A DNA stretch of 64,000 bases from JBBQDZ01 sp038237515 (GTDB taxonomy: Bacteria > Actinomycetota > Thermoleophilia > Gaiellales > Gaiellaceae), in contig JBBRYP010000004.1 of assembly GCA_038237515.1 (NCBI GenBank), positions 1-64,000 on the forward strand. The letters run 5' to 3'. How positions within the stretch are numbered: the first letter of the stretch is position 1; every line of letters begins with the position of its first letter. The notes beneath the pieces are model-generated. The model did not search any database, was not told the DNA's origin, and saw nothing but the letters and a program-made list of their open reading frames with translations. The translations under genes were made by a program, and so were the position numbers. Below are positions 1-9,153 of the stretch, piece after piece.

Positions 1-185
1 ACGAGCCGGTAGGCGAGTGCATGTGCCCGGAGGGGGCGAAGGGGGGAACTCCGTTCCCCCCTTGGAGCGGAGGCGAAGCCGCAGCGATAACTCCTCGAAG
101 GGTGTAGGCAGCCGGGGGGTCTCGGGGGGCGAGAGCCCCCCTGCAGAGCGAAGCGATTCTCTCCGCCCCTCGCTTCCCTCGCCGT
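1..185. repeat. Imperfect direct repeat, copy 1
   Basis: About 185 bp that recur 273 bp downstream with few changes. Recognisable parts are a leading CGAGCCGG(T/A)AGGCGAGTGCA segment, a GGAGCGGAGGCGAAGCCGCA segment, and a GC hairpin (GGGGGGC at 124-130, loop GAGA, GCCCCCC at 135-141). The continuous reading frames here have repeat-derived, low-complexity composition and I do not regard them as genes. No gene is evident in 1-519. Confidence 0.75.
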
Positions 186-273
186 TCGCCTCCCTCGCCC
201 CTCGCCGCGACCACGTTCGCACCGTTGCGCCCCGGACGGCCACTCCTTCCTTGATGGAGAACCGTTGGTATGC

Positions 274-458
274 ACGAGCCGGAAGGCGAGTGCACGTGCC
301 CGGAGGGGGCGAAGGGAGGAACCCCGTTCCCCCTTTGGAGCGGAGGCGAAGCCGCAGCGATTGATCCAACATCCGCAACGCCGCCGGGGGGTCTCGGGGG
401 GCGAGAGCCCCCCGGCAAAGCGAAGCGATTCTCTCCCGCCCCTCGCTAACCCCGCCCC
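274..458. repeat. Imperfect direct repeat, copy 2
   Basis: Second copy of the block at 1-185. It keeps the same segment order and the same hairpin (396-402 pairing with 407-413). The stretch between the shared segments (about 360-380) differs between copies. The block lies directly upstream of the carbamoyltransferase gene, and the pair fills the gene-free start of the window. Confidence 0.75.
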
Positions 459-519
459 TCGCTTTCGCGGCCGCGGGCCCACCCAACAGCCCTGAACCCT
501 GGCTGACTAGATTTCCGGC

Positions 520-2241
520 GTGACGGCGATCCTCGGGCTCAACGCCTTCCACGGAGACGCCGCGGCGGCGCTCGTGATCGACGGCGAGCTCCGCGGGGCC
601 GCGGAGGAGGAGCGTTTCAGCCGGGTCAAGCACGTCGCGGGGTTCCCAGCGCAGGCGGCTGCCTGGTGCCTCGCCGACGCCGGGCTCTCGGCGGCCGACC
701 TCGACCACGTCGCGATCGGCCGCGACCCGAAGGCGAACCTCGGCCAGAAGCTCCGGCGCGCGATCGTCAACCGCACGAGCCCCGTCTACCTGAAGCAGCG
801 GCTCCAGAACGCGGCGAAGGTGCGCGACGTCCGGGCGGAGCTCGCGGAGGCGCTCGGCGGCGACCTGCGCGCACGGCTGCACAACGTCGAGCACCACCAG
901 GCGCACGTCGCGAGCGCGTTCTTCGTCTCACCCTTCGAGGAGGCGGCGATCCTCTCCGTCGACGGCTTCGGCGACTTCGCGAGCACGATGCTCGCCCACG
1001 GACGCGGCAACCGCTTCGAGGTGCTGGACCGCGTCCTCTTCCCGCACTCGCTCGGCATCTTCTACACCGCGGTAACGCAGTGGCTCGGGTTCCCCAAGTA
1101 CGGCGACGAGGGCAAGGTGATGGGGCTCGCGCCCTACGGAACGCCGCGGCACCTCGACGGCATGCGCAAGCTCGTGCACCTGAACGGGCGCCTCTACGAG
1201 CTCGGGCTCGAGTACTTCACCCACCACCGCGAGGGCGTGGACATGACCTGGGACGCCGGATCGCCCTCGATCGGGCGGATCTACTCCGACCGGATGGTGC
1301 AGCAGCTCGGTGCCGCGCGGGAGCCGCTGGCTCCGATCGAGCCGCTCCACGAGGACGTCGCCGCCTCGCTCCAGGCGATGCTCGAGGAGGCCTACCTCCA
1401 CCTCGTCAGAGAGCTCCAGACGCGCACGGGCTCGACGACGATCTGCCTGGCCGGGGGTGTCGCCCTGAATGCCGTCGCTAACGGCCGCATCCGTCCGGAG
1501 ACGCCATTCGAGGAGGTCTACGTCCAGCCGGCCGCGGGGGACTCGGGAACTGCGGTCGGAGCCGCCTACTACGTCTGGAACCAGACGCTCGGGAACCCGC
1601 GCGGCTACGTGATGGATCACGCCTACACCGGGCCTGGCTACTCCGACGAGGAGTACGCCGCCGCGCTCGCGGCCGCCGGTCTCGCCGGCGAGCGTCTGGA
1701 GGACGACCGGCTCTGCGCGACGGTCGCCGCGCGGATCGCAGCAGGCGACGTGGTCGGGTGGTTCCAGGGGCGGATGGAGTTCGGCCCCCGCGCGCTCGGC
1801 AACCGCTCGATCGTCGTCGACCCCCGCCGCCACGACATGAAGGACGTACTGAACGCGCGGATCAAGCACCGCGAGCCGTTCCGGCCCTTCGCGCCCTCGA
1901 TCCTTGCCGAGCGGACGGGAGACTGGTTCGAGCAGGACTACACCTCGCCCTTCATGGTGCTCGTCTACAAGACGCGGGAGGAGAAGCGGGAGCAGGTGCC
2001 CGCGGTCAACCACGTCGACGACACCGGGCGGCTCCAGACGGTCGAGCGGGACGTGAATCCGCGCTACTACGGGTTGATCGAGGAATTCGAGCGCCTGACG
2101 GGGGTGCCGATCCTGCTGAACACCTCCTTCAACGAGAACGAGCCGATCGTGATGACGCCGCAGGACGCCGTCGACTGCTTCGGAAAGACACAGATGGACC
2201 TGCTCGTCCTCGGGAGCCACGTCGTGCGTCGCCCGCGCTGA
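520..2241 (+). CDS. NodU/CmcH-type carbamoyltransferase
   Basis: A 573-residue protein with the two-domain layout of O-carbamoyltransferases, which move a carbamoyl group from carbamoyl phosphate via carbamoyl-AMP onto a sugar or other hydroxyl. The N-terminal Kae1-like domain opens with GLNAFHGDAAAAL, carries the metal-site region VEHHQAHVASAFF near residue 130 and a SVDGFGD phosphate loop. The C-terminal YrdC-like part has WFQGRMEFGPRALGNRSI and KHREPFRPFAPSI, both typical of the family. The GTG start gives the expected N-terminus; no strong ribosome binding site is visible. It faces the glycosyltransferase operon convergently, so carbamoylation of a surface glycan is a reasonable but unproven role. 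The acceptor cannot be read from sequence. Confidence 0.9.
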   Translation: MTAILGLNAFHGDAAAALVIDGELRGAAEEERFSRVKHVAGFPAQAAAWCLADAGLSAADLDHVAIGRDPKANLGQKLRRAIVNRTSPVYLKQRLQNAAKVRDVRAELAEALGGDLRARLHNVEHHQAHVASAFFVSPFEEAAILSVDGFGDFASTMLAHGRGNRFEVLDRVLFPHSLGIFYTAVTQWLGFPKYGDEGKVMGLAPYGTPRHLDGMRKLVHLNGRLYELGLEYFTHHREGVDMTWDAGSPSIGRIYSDRMVQQLGAAREPLAPIEPLHEDVAASLQAMLEEAYLHLVRELQTRTGSTTICLAGGVALNAVANGRIRPETPFEEVYVQPAAGDSGTAVGAAYYVWNQTLGNPRGYVMDHAYTGPGYSDEEYAAALAAAGLAGERLEDDRLCATVAARIAAGDVVGWFQGRMEFGPRALGNRSIVVDPRRHDMKDVLNARIKHREPFRPFAPSILAERTGDWFEQDYTSPFMVLVYKTREEKREQVPAVNHVDDTGRLQTVERDVNPRYYGLIEEFERLTGVPILLNTSFNENEPIVMTPQDAVDCFGKTQMDLLVLGSHVVRRPR

Positions 2242-2331
2242 CGAGCCGGCACACGCCCCTCGAGACGGAGCTTTTTTCGTCCAAGCACCGCGCCTCCGGC
2301 AGATGGTGTAGCCGCTCCCGGGCGACGCCGT

Positions 2332-3375
2332 CTACGTCGTGACGCTCGTGTTCCCCGGCGCGTGTCGAGCCGAGAGTGCCTCGGCATAGGCGTCCAGCAG
2401 CGCATCGGTCACGGCCGGCCAGGCGAGACGCTCTCGCGCTCTGGCGTGACCGGCGGCACCGAGGCGCGCTCGGAGCTCGGGATCGCCGAGCAGGCGCTCG
2501 AGAGCCGCCCGGAGGGCCTGCGGGTCTCGGGGCGGGACGAGGAAGCCCGTCTCGCCGTCGGACACGAGGTCGAGCAGGCCGCCGACGGCGCTCGCCACCA
2601 CGGCCCGGCCGTGCGCCATCGCCTCCGCGCACACCACGCCGTAACCCTCCCGGTGCGAGGGGCAGGCGACGATCGCAGCGCGCCCGTAGAGCCGGAGCAA
2701 CTCGTCGTGGGGAACCATCCCGAGCGCCTCCGGCAGAAGCGCGCGCAGCGGCCCGTCGCCGGCGACGACGAGCGGCAGCCCGCGCGCAGCCTCGAGCAGG
2801 TCGAGGATGCCCTTCTCCGGCGAGAGGCGACCCGCGAAGAGGATGTGCGGCGGGTCGTCCGGCTCGGCCGGCACCGCGGGGATCTCGACGCCGCCCGGTA
2901 TCACCCGAACCACATGAGCACCGAGCTCGCGCGCCGCGTCTGCGAGCGCGCTCGAGGCGCAGACGACGAGCCGCGCGCCCCGCAGGATCGGCCGCGCGAG
3001 CACGGGCGCGCGCCGGGCGAGCTCGACGTCGGTTCCCCACAGCTGGACGACGTAAGGCTTCCCGGTGGCGCGGGCGACCGCCCCCGTGGTGAGCCAGTGG
3101 GCGTGGACGAGGTCGGCCCCGCGCGCCGCGCGGCGGGCGGCGGCGGTGAAGCTCGCCAGCATCGCCGGCAGCAGCACCGCCAGCGCAGGCCGCGCGCGGA
3201 GGTTGCCGACGACGCCCGCGCCGTATGCGATCCCGAAGTGCCGGAAGCTCGCCGGCGAGACGACCTCCACCTCGACGCCGCGCTCGCGGACGTGTTCCAC
3301 CGCGTCCGCGACGAACCGTCCCGCCGCGTCGCCCTCCCAGCGCGGGTAGGAGGTCGTGAGGATCACAACGTTCAC
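2332..3375 (-). CDS. Glycosyltransferase family 4
   Basis: A 347-residue GT-B glycosyltransferase. The N-terminal Rossmann-like half begins VVILTTSYPRWEGDAAG. The donor-binding half has FAGRLSPEKGILDLLEAA and the E-x7-E region HREGYGVVCAEAMAHGRAVV, followed by GGLLDLVSDGETGFLVPP, typical of GT4 retaining enzymes. The GTG start overlaps the TGA of the upstream methyltransferase gene by four bases (GTGA, 3372-3375), indicating translational coupling. An in-frame open stretch runs further upstream but is only the shadow of the methyltransferase gene. It probably transfers a nucleotide-activated sugar to a growing glycan at the inner membrane face. Donor and acceptor are not predictable. Confidence 0.9.
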   Translation of the reverse strand: MNVVILTTSYPRWEGDAAGRFVADAVEHVRERGVEVEVVSPASFRHFGIAYGAGVVGNLRARPALAVLLPAMLASFTAAARRAARGADLVHAHWLTTGAVARATGKPYVVQLWGTDVELARRAPVLARPILRGARLVVCASSALADAARELGAHVVRVIPGGVEIPAVPAEPDDPPHILFAGRLSPEKGILDLLEAARGLPLVVAGDGPLRALLPEALGMVPHDELLRLYGRAAIVACPSHREGYGVVCAEAMAHGRAVVASAVGGLLDLVSDGETGFLVPPRDPQALRAALERLLGDPELRARLGAAGHARARERLAWPAVTDALLDAYAEALSARHAPGNTSVTT

Positions 3376-4127
3376 GGCTTCTCGATCGGAAGCACCAGCT
3401 CGTAGGCGAACCGGTCGAGCAGCCGCGCCCGCAGCTGCGGCAGCGGCAGGCCGCGCCGGCCCAGCTTGAAGAGCGCCTGGTTCACGCCGTGGTTCACGAG
3501 CGAGGCCGCGAAGCTGCCGTAGATCGGCGGCAGCGGGCGCCCTCGAGCCTCGCGTGCGAGCGACGCCAGCTCCGCTGCCGAGAACGGCTCCTCGGTTCCG
3601 AGCGTCCACGTCCCGCGTCGCTCGAGGACGCCTTTCCACAGCCGGTACGCGGGAGCGAGGCGGTTCGGGACGCCGACGAGCGCCATCCCTCCCTGCCGCA
3701 GAGGCTCCAGATGCGCGGCCACCACTTTGGCGCGCCGCGCCCCGAGGAAGTGCTCGCAGAGACCGTAGGACATGGACACGTCGAAGCGACCGCGTATACC
3801 CGCCGGCAGGTCGAAGATGTCGCCGACGACGGTCTCGCCCTCCAGACCCTGTGCTGCGAAGAGCGTGCGGGCCTGCTCGAGCGGAAGCTCCGAGATGTCG
3901 AGCAGCGTCACTCGCGCACCCCGCTTCGCGAAGAGGACGCCGTTCAGGCCCCGCCCTGCGCCGAGCTCGATCACCCGCAGGCACTCGAAGCCGCCGAAGC
4001 GCTCGCGTACGAGCCGCTCCTGCGCCCGCCAGCGGGGCGTCCGCTCCTCCGCGGCGGGCGCGCCGGGATCCAGCGGGTCGGAGCTCCAGTGGCGGTTCCA
4101 GTCGGCCGCACGCTCTCGCGAAGCCAT
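3372..4127 (-). CDS. SAM-dependent class I methyltransferase
   Basis: A 251-residue Rossmann-fold methyltransferase. Motif I is VIELGAGRGLNGVLFAKRGA, followed by an acidic strand end (VTLLDIS) that binds the SAM ribose, then GDIFDLP. The ATG at 4127 was chosen because it starts MASRERAADWNRHW just before the SAM fold; an earlier in-frame start would add about 26 unlikely residues. Its stop overlaps the GT4 start, so the pair probably acts on the same glycan or lipid-linked intermediate. The gene is divergent from the catalase locus, with 95 bp between the starts. The substrate is unknown; sugar O-methylation is inferred from context. Confidence 0.85.
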   Translation of the reverse strand: MASRERAADWNRHWSSDPLDPGAPAAEERTPRWRAQERLVRERFGGFECLRVIELGAGRGLNGVLFAKRGARVTLLDISELPLEQARTLFAAQGLEGETVVGDIFDLPAGIRGRFDVSMSYGLCEHFLGARRAKVVAAHLEPLRQGGMALVGVPNRLAPAYRLWKGVLERRGTWTLGTEEPFSAAELASLAREARGRPLPPIYGSFAASLVNHGVNQALFKLGRRGLPLPQLRARLLDRFAYELVLPIEKP

Positions 4128-4222
4128 GCTGCGAGCATGCCACGCCCGGACCGCCGATCCGTTGTTTGCCCGTGCCGCGGTGGGGTAGCCCAGGGCGCAG
4201 TTCACAACCCTCGGAGGTCACG

Positions 4223-5205
4223 ATGATTCTTCGGCTCGACGGAGTTGCGGCGCAGCTGCCGCCTCCCTCGGAGCCGGACCCGAACGCCGCGGCCGCCGTG
4301 CAGGAGCTTCTCGGCGGGCGATTCGGCGAGATGTCCACCTTCCTGAACTACACCTTCCAGTCGTTCAACTTCCGCGGGCCAGCAGGCGCGTCCCTTCTAC
4401 GACCTCGTGGCGAACATCGCCGCCGAGGAGTTCGGCCACGTCGAGCTCGTCTGCGCGACGACCAACACGATGCTCACGGGCGCGGCGCCGACGGAGAACG
4501 GCGCGCCTGCCGGAACCCCACTCGCCGGCCTCAAGGCCGCCCGCAACAGCCACCACTACCTGGCGGGCGGACTCGGAGCCCTTCCCCAGGACTCCAACGG
4601 GAGGCCCTGGAACGGCGACTACGTCTTCTCCTCCGGCGACCTGATCGAGGACCTTACGCACAACTACTTCCTCGAGACCGGCGCCCGGAGCGGGAAGCTC
4701 CGGGTCTACGAGACGGTCGACCATCCGGCGGCGCGGGCCCTCACCGGCTACCTCCTCGTCCGCGGCGGCGTCCACCAGCTCGCCTACGCGCGGGCGCTGG
4801 AGCGTCTGACCGGAGCGGATCTCGCGAAGCTCCTTCCCGTCACCCCGGATCGCCACGGCCAAGATCCCGGAGTGCCGCCCCCACCTCGAGCGCGGCGAGC
4901 ACCTGAAGCTGTACCGCTTCTCGCCGGACGACTACCAGGAGCTCCGAGCGGTCTTCAACGGGAAGCACCCGGAGACCGACGAGGAGCTGACGGTCGTTGA
5001 CGAGGCCCCGGAAGGCTTCGCGGCCAACGACCTGCCGCCGCAGCCCGCAGTCTTCGCGCCGGACTACGCACCCGAGGAGATCGCGGAGATCGCCTCGCGG
5101 CTCCGCCAGGCCGCGGGCCTCCCGGCCGCGCCGACCGGCGTGGTCGCGAACGGAGACGGAGCCGGCACCAAGGCGAGGTCGGCCGAGGGGGCCGCGAGCC
5201 GGTAG
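4223..5205 (+). pseudogene. Manganese catalase, two single-base frameshifts
   Basis: Reads as a non-haem di-manganese catalase once two extra bases are ignored. Frame 1 from ATG 4223 (GGAGG at 4213-4217) gives PDPNAAAAVQELLGGRFGEM and YTFQSFNFRG. Then one extra C at about 4379-4380 shifts the frame into ARPFYDLVANIAAEEFGHVE, which carries the Glu and Glu/His metal ligands. A second extra G at about 4847-4848 shifts into the tail IPECRPHLERGEHLKLYRF, ending with TAG at 5203-5205. Without the two bases the protein would be 326 residues, a normal length. Either this is a decaying gene or the assembly has two indels. Conservation of sequence in all three segments favours recent mutation or sequencing error. 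The last 142 bp overlap the convergent membrane-protein gene. Confidence 0.85.
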
Positions 5206-7181
5206 AGGACGTAGCGCCGATCGGCGTAGACGGCCCGGAGCGGCAGGGTGAGCTTGTAGCGCGCGCGGACGAGGACGATCCAGCGCGCGCCGTAGCGGCG
5301 GGGGATCGCAAGGTTGCCCTTGCGGAAGAAACGCTGCGCGTCCTTCGCGCGCCGGTAGGGCCGGTTCGCTCTCGTGTCCGCAACGTGCTCGGGCGGTGCG
5401 GCAGCGACGTAGACCGGCGCCGCGGCCGCGATCCGGTAGCTCGTCGGCAGGTCGGAGAAGACGACGTCGCGCTTCGGGACGGTCTCGCGGAGGGCCGCGA
5501 CGAGGCCCGGCGTGAGCGCGCGCGCGTCGTCGCCGCGCAGCGCGCTCCAGTGCGCGAGCGCGTGGACGCCGACGGGCGCGACGAAGAGCACCGCTGCGAG
5601 CGCGGCGAGCGTGGAGCGCCGCTCGGGTAGCACCCGCCGCCCGAGCGCGGCAGCCGCGATCGCTGCGACGGCGCCGGCCGCCGCGATCCACGTGACGGCG
5701 GCCGGGCCGCCGTTGCGGAGGCCGTACCCGAAGTCGCCGGGGTAGGCGAGCTGCAAGGCGACCCCACTCGCCAAAGCGACGGGCAGGAGCAGGGCGCGCA
5801 GCACCGAGGCGCCCACGAGAGCACCGCCGGCGAACGCGAAGGCGAAGGGCACGAAGCCGGCCGCCCGCCGGGCCTGCGAGAGGGAGACCACGTCGGCGAA
5901 GTGCGGGAACACGAAGCTCGGCAGCGTGAGCGCGAAGAGAGCGAGTGAGCCGCCGAGCACCCACGCCGCCCACCGGCGCCGCCAGGCGAAGCCCGCGAGC
6001 GGGATCGAGAGGAGCGCCGTGACCGCCACCGCCCCGGTGCGGCCGAACACCTCGGGCGCGAGCCTGTACCGGTGGAGGGAGCTAACGTCGAGCTCCCCCG
6101 CGTACTGGCGCAGCGCGCGGCGGAGCTCGTCGCGAGAGGGCGTGTACGAGGCGGTCCTGGACGCGAGGGAGTGCAGGGGGACGAGCACAATCGCCGCGGG
6201 CGCCGCAAGAGCAGTGAGGGCTCGCAGCCCCGGCAGGGCATCCCGTCGCTCCGCGAGCGAGCGCACGGCCACGTACCCGGCGAGCGGTATGCAGAGGAAG
6301 ACGGCGTAGGTCGCGTGGACGAGGACGAGCGCTAGCGAGGCCGCTGCGAGGACGGCGAGGCGTCCGCGCGAAGGCTCGGCGGCGTAGGCGAAGAAGAGGG
6401 CGATCGCCGCGGGAACGAAGAGCTGGCGGTCGGCCGTCGGCGGCAGCGCGAGCGAGACGTAGGCCCCTCCGTGCCCGGCGGCCAGCCCGACGAGCGCGAC
6501 CTGCGCGAGGAGCGTCGCGATCGCGCCCGCGACTGACTCGAACACGCGCAGCCCCGCCTCGTAGACGAGCAGGAACGCGAGCGGAGCCAGCACCGTCGCC
6601 TCGTGGAGGACGACCGAGGCAGGGTCGACTCCGGCCGTCCTCGCGACCAGTGCGAGGAATCCGTGCCAGAGCGGGAACGCGTAGCCGGGGTGCAGGCCGC
6701 CGTCGCGGAACTCGTCGAGCGTCCGCAGGTGCAGGCCGCCGAGCGCGTCGAGCTTGCGCACCCGCGCGAGGTGGAAGAGTGCGTCCCCGCCGAGCACCCC
6801 CGAGACGTGCCAGAGGGCGATGCCGAACACGATCCCCGCGAAGAGCACCAGCGCCGCCCCCGGAATCCGCCCGCGAGGCGTGCGCCGGAGCGCGACCGGC
6901 AGAACGGCCGCGCTCAGGGCGACGAGGACCGCGAGCGCGAGCCAGATCCCGGTGTGGACGACGAAGACGGCACCGAGCGCGAGCGCGAGCGCAGCCAGGC
7001 TCCACGCCGCCGGGGCGGCGAGCCCCTCCTGCCCGAGCGCTCGTGCGGCGAGGCCGCCGGGCACGAGCAGCACCGCCGTCGCGGCGCCGAGCCGAAGGCC
7101 GAGGCCGACCCCGTAGGCCGGCAGCAGGCGCGCGAGGGCGAGCGCCGGCAGCGCCGCGAGCCCCCACGGCACGCGCCTCAC
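5064..7181 (-). CDS. Large multi-pass membrane protein, GT-C/polymerase-like
   Basis: A 705-residue integral membrane protein with a dozen or more hydrophobic helices. The sequence GGDALFHLARVRKL follows the first helices, then PLWHGFLALV and ADRQLFVPAAIALFFAYAAE. The helices end near residue 560 and a soluble C-terminal domain follows (KRDVVFSDLPTSYRIAAAAP). This layout, with an acidic residue in an early outside loop, resembles GT-C glycosyltransferases or polymerases that use lipid-linked sugars, but I cannot name a specific family. The GTG start at 7181 overlaps the TGA of the GT2 gene (GTGA). It may polymerise or elongate the glycan outside the membrane, which is inference. Its 3' end runs antisense through the end of the catalase gene. 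Confidence 0.75.
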   Translation of the reverse strand: MRRVPWGLAALPALALARLLPAYGVGLGLRLGAATAVLLVPGGLAARALGQEGLAAPAAWSLAALALALGAVFVVHTGIWLALAVLVALSAAVLPVALRRTPRGRIPGAALVLFAGIVFGIALWHVSGVLGGDALFHLARVRKLDALGGLHLRTLDEFRDGGLHPGYAFPLWHGFLALVARTAGVDPASVVLHEATVLAPLAFLLVYEAGLRVFESVAGAIATLLAQVALVGLAAGHGGAYVSLALPPTADRQLFVPAAIALFFAYAAEPSRGRLAVLAAASLALVLVHATYAVFLCIPLAGYVAVRSLAERRDALPGLRALTALAAPAAIVLVPLHSLASRTASYTPSRDELRRALRQYAGELDVSSLHRYRLAPEVFGRTGAVAVTALLSIPLAGFAWRRRWAAWVLGGSLALFALTLPSFVFPHFADVVSLSQARRAAGFVPFAFAFAGGALVGASVLRALLLPVALASGVALQLAYPGDFGYGLRNGGPAAVTWIAAAGAVAAIAAAALGRRVLPERRSTLAALAAVLFVAPVGVHALAHWSALRGDDARALTPGLVAALRETVPKRDVVFSDLPTSYRIAAAAPVYVAAAPPEHVADTRANRPYRRAKDAQRFFRKGNLAIPRRYGARWIVLVRARYKLTLPLRAVYADRRYVLYRLAAPSADLALVPAPSPFATTPVGAAGRPAAWRSREAISAISSGA

Positions 7182-8077
7182 CGCAGGAGCGAGGCGGCGT
7201 CGCCGGAGGCCAGAAAGCGCGCCGCGTCCGCGTACGGCTCGCGGCGCTCGCGCGGGAAGGTCCGCGCCCGGAGCCGCACGCCCAGGAGGAGTAGGCGTCG
7301 CGCGCGCTCCGCCTTGCGCAGGCCATGGTGCTTCGCGAAGAACCGGAGGTGGCCGCGCAGATTCTCGCGGTAGATCCGGCCTCCGTGCGAGGCGCCACCG
7401 ACGTGGACGACCTCGACCCGCGGACTGAAGAGCACCGTCCAGCCCGCCGCGCGGAAGCGGTAGCACCAGTCGACCTCCTCGCTGAACATGAAGAAGTCCT
7501 CGTCGAAGAGCCCCACGGCGTCGGCGGCCTGGCGCCGCACGATGAGACAGGCGCCGTAGAGCCAGTCGACCTCGCGCTCGGAGCGGTGGTCGAAACCGCC
7601 GCCGTAGAGGGCGTTCAGCGCCGCGCTCCGGGGCGCGAGCTTCCGCAGGAACAGGTACTCGGTCGCCAGCCGCCAGATCGTCGGGAAGGCGCGGGCGGAG
7701 CGCTGGAGGGAGCCGTCCGGGCTGAGCAGCCGCGGGCCGATGACAGCCGCCCCGGGATGAGCGCGCGCCACCTCCAGGAACGTCTCGACCGACGAGCCCT
7801 CGACGAGCCACGCGTCCGAGTTCAGGAGCAGGAAGTACTCGCCCGAGGCGAGGCGCATGCCTGCGTTGTTGCCGCCGCCCATGCCGCGGTTCTCCTGCTC
7901 CACGATCCGTGCGTTGGGGAACCGCTCCCGCACGAGCTCCAGCGTGCCGTCCGTCGAGCCGTGGTCGACGACGATGATCTCGCCCGCGGCGCGGATGCTC
8001 TCGAGGCAGCGCTCGATCCAGGGCATCCCGTTGTAGGTGACGACGACGGCGGAGACTTCGGGAGCGTCGTCAGCCAT
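7178..8077 (-). CDS. Glycosyltransferase family 2, rhamnosyltransferase-like
   Basis: A 299-residue GT-A glycosyltransferase. It has the opening VSAVVVTYNGMPWIERCLES, the nucleotide-binding region IIVVDHGSTDGTLELV, an ENRGMGGGNNAGMRLASGEY segment, the metal-binding LLNSDAW and the acceptor-side pattern GLFDEDFFMFSEEVDWCYR. The last pattern is shared with WbbL-like rhamnosyltransferases of GT2. ATG 8077 was preferred over an upstream in-frame ATG because it overlaps the previous gene's stop by eight bases (ATGGCTGA) and starts just before the catalytic fold. It is coupled at both ends, upstream to the UPF0104 protein and downstream to the membrane protein. The sugar specificity is only suggested by similarity. 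Confidence 0.9.
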   Translation of the reverse strand: MADDAPEVSAVVVTYNGMPWIERCLESIRAAGEIIVVDHGSTDGTLELVRERFPNARIVEQENRGMGGGNNAGMRLASGEYFLLLNSDAWLVEGSSVETFLEVARAHPGAAVIGPRLLSPDGSLQRSARAFPTIWRLATEYLFLRKLAPRSAALNALYGGGFDHRSEREVDWLYGACLIVRRQAADAVGLFDEDFFMFSEEVDWCYRFRAAGWTVLFSPRVEVVHVGGASHGGRIYRENLRGHLRFFAKHHGLRKAERARRLLLLGVRLRARTFPRERREPYADAARFLASGDAASLLR

Positions 8078-9053
8078 GGCCGACGGAAGGCCGCACGACG
8101 CCACGAAGCCCCTGCCAGGCAAGGATCACGGCACCCGGCAGCGACAGCGCGATCGTGACGACGAAGAAGAGGAAGCCGGTGGCGAAGGCCGCGTCTGCGT
8201 TCACGTGCAGGTTGCCGAGGAAGCTGACGAAGAAGGTCTCGCGCACCGCCAGACCGTTGATCGTGAACGGCACCAGCATGACGAGAAAGAGCAGCGGCCC
8301 CATCACGTAGTAGGGCCGCGGCGAGAGGTCGACGCCGACCGCCTTCCCCGCGAGCCAGATCGAGAGCACGCGCACGGATTGAACGAGGAGCGTCAGCGCC
8401 GACACCCCGAGCAGGAGCCGGGCATCGTCGCGGTAGGAGTGGAGGCCCTCGTAGACGGCGCGGATCGGCCGCTCGAGCCGCAGCCGCGCGAGCAGCGGCA
8501 CGAATCGCCGCAGCGGGCTACGGAGGGAGCGGGAGAAGAGCACGAAGGCGAGGACGACCGTCGCGAGCACGAACGCGAGCTCGACCAAGAGGTAGGCGCC
8601 GACGTGGTAGCGCCCGATCGCGAGCGCGAAGCCGATCGCAGCGAGGAGGAGCGTCGCGGCGCCGCCGAGCGCGCGCTCGAGGAGCACCGACGCCGCCACG
8701 GGGCCACCCCGGCGCGGATGGCGGCGGCTCGTCTCGTAGATCCGCGCGGCGTCGCCGCCGACCGACGTCGGCAGCACCTGCCCCGCGGTGTAGGAGACGA
8801 AGTAGGCGCGCGTTAGCCACGGCAGCTGCTCGTGAATCCCCTTCGCGCGCAGGAGCTGCTGCCAGCGCCAGGCCATCGGCCAGACGGTCACGGTCATGAT
8901 CGCGAGCGCCCCGAGGAAGTAGCCGACACGCGCGTGGGTGAGGATGTGCGCAGTCTTCGCGAGGTCGATCTTCCAGACGAGGTAGGCGGTGCAGAGCCCG
9001 GTGACGAGGAGGGTGGAGGCAACCCGGATCGCGCGGCGGCGGCGCGGCGTCAT
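8070..9053 (-). CDS. UPF0104/lysylphosphatidylglycerol synthase-like flippase domain membrane protein
   Basis: A 327-residue membrane protein of the UPF0104 family, related to the flippase half of MprF. About eight helices are visible. Landmarks are AGQVLPTSVGGDAARIYETS (G-D-x2-R near residue 100) and the conserved late segment MLVPFTINGLAVRETFFVSF with N-G-x4-E. Members sit in many actinobacterial polysaccharide loci and probably move lipids or lipid-linked sugars across the membrane, though the substrate is usually unknown. The ATG at 9053 gives a short basic N-terminus (TPRRRRAI) before the first helix. The 8-bp overlap with the GT2 gene places it in the same operon. Confidence 0.85.
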   Translation of the reverse strand: MTPRRRRAIRVASTLLVTGLCTAYLVWKIDLAKTAHILTHARVGYFLGALAIMTVTVWPMAWRWQQLLRAKGIHEQLPWLTRAYFVSYTAGQVLPTSVGGDAARIYETSRRHPRRGGPVAASVLLERALGGAATLLLAAIGFALAIGRYHVGAYLLVELAFVLATVVLAFVLFSRSLRSPLRRFVPLLARLRLERPIRAVYEGLHSYRDDARLLLGVSALTLLVQSVRVLSIWLAGKAVGVDLSPRPYYVMGPLLFLVMLVPFTINGLAVRETFFVSFLGNLHVNADAAFATGFLFFVVTIALSLPGAVILAWQGLRGVVRPSVGHG

Positions 9054-9153
9054 CGGCGCCCAGCTGAGGGACAGGCCCGCGGACGCGGCTCGAGCGGACC
9101 GGTCGGAGGGACTGTCCCTCGGGCGAGCGTTGCGGCTAAGGCGCCGGACGAGC

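Noticed and set aside
1..519. CRISPR-like array
   Set aside because: Only two long imperfect repeats with no short regular spacers.
928..2220. 430-residue frame opposite the carbamoyltransferase
   Set aside because: Composition is that of an antisense shadow in high-GC DNA, with no recognisable domain.
2268..2280. Rho-independent terminator at the T run between convergent genes
   Set aside because: Only a GACG/CGTC pair surrounds the six Ts; the stem is too weak to support the call.
2332..4338. Single 668-residue minus-strand protein
   Set aside because: Only the part from GTG 3375 has glycosyltransferase sequence; the rest lies over the methyltransferase gene in another frame.
5064..7811. 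Single 915-residue minus-strand protein
   Set aside because: The upstream 210 codons are out-of-frame sequence of the GT2 gene; the real gene starts at the GTGA overlap at 7181.
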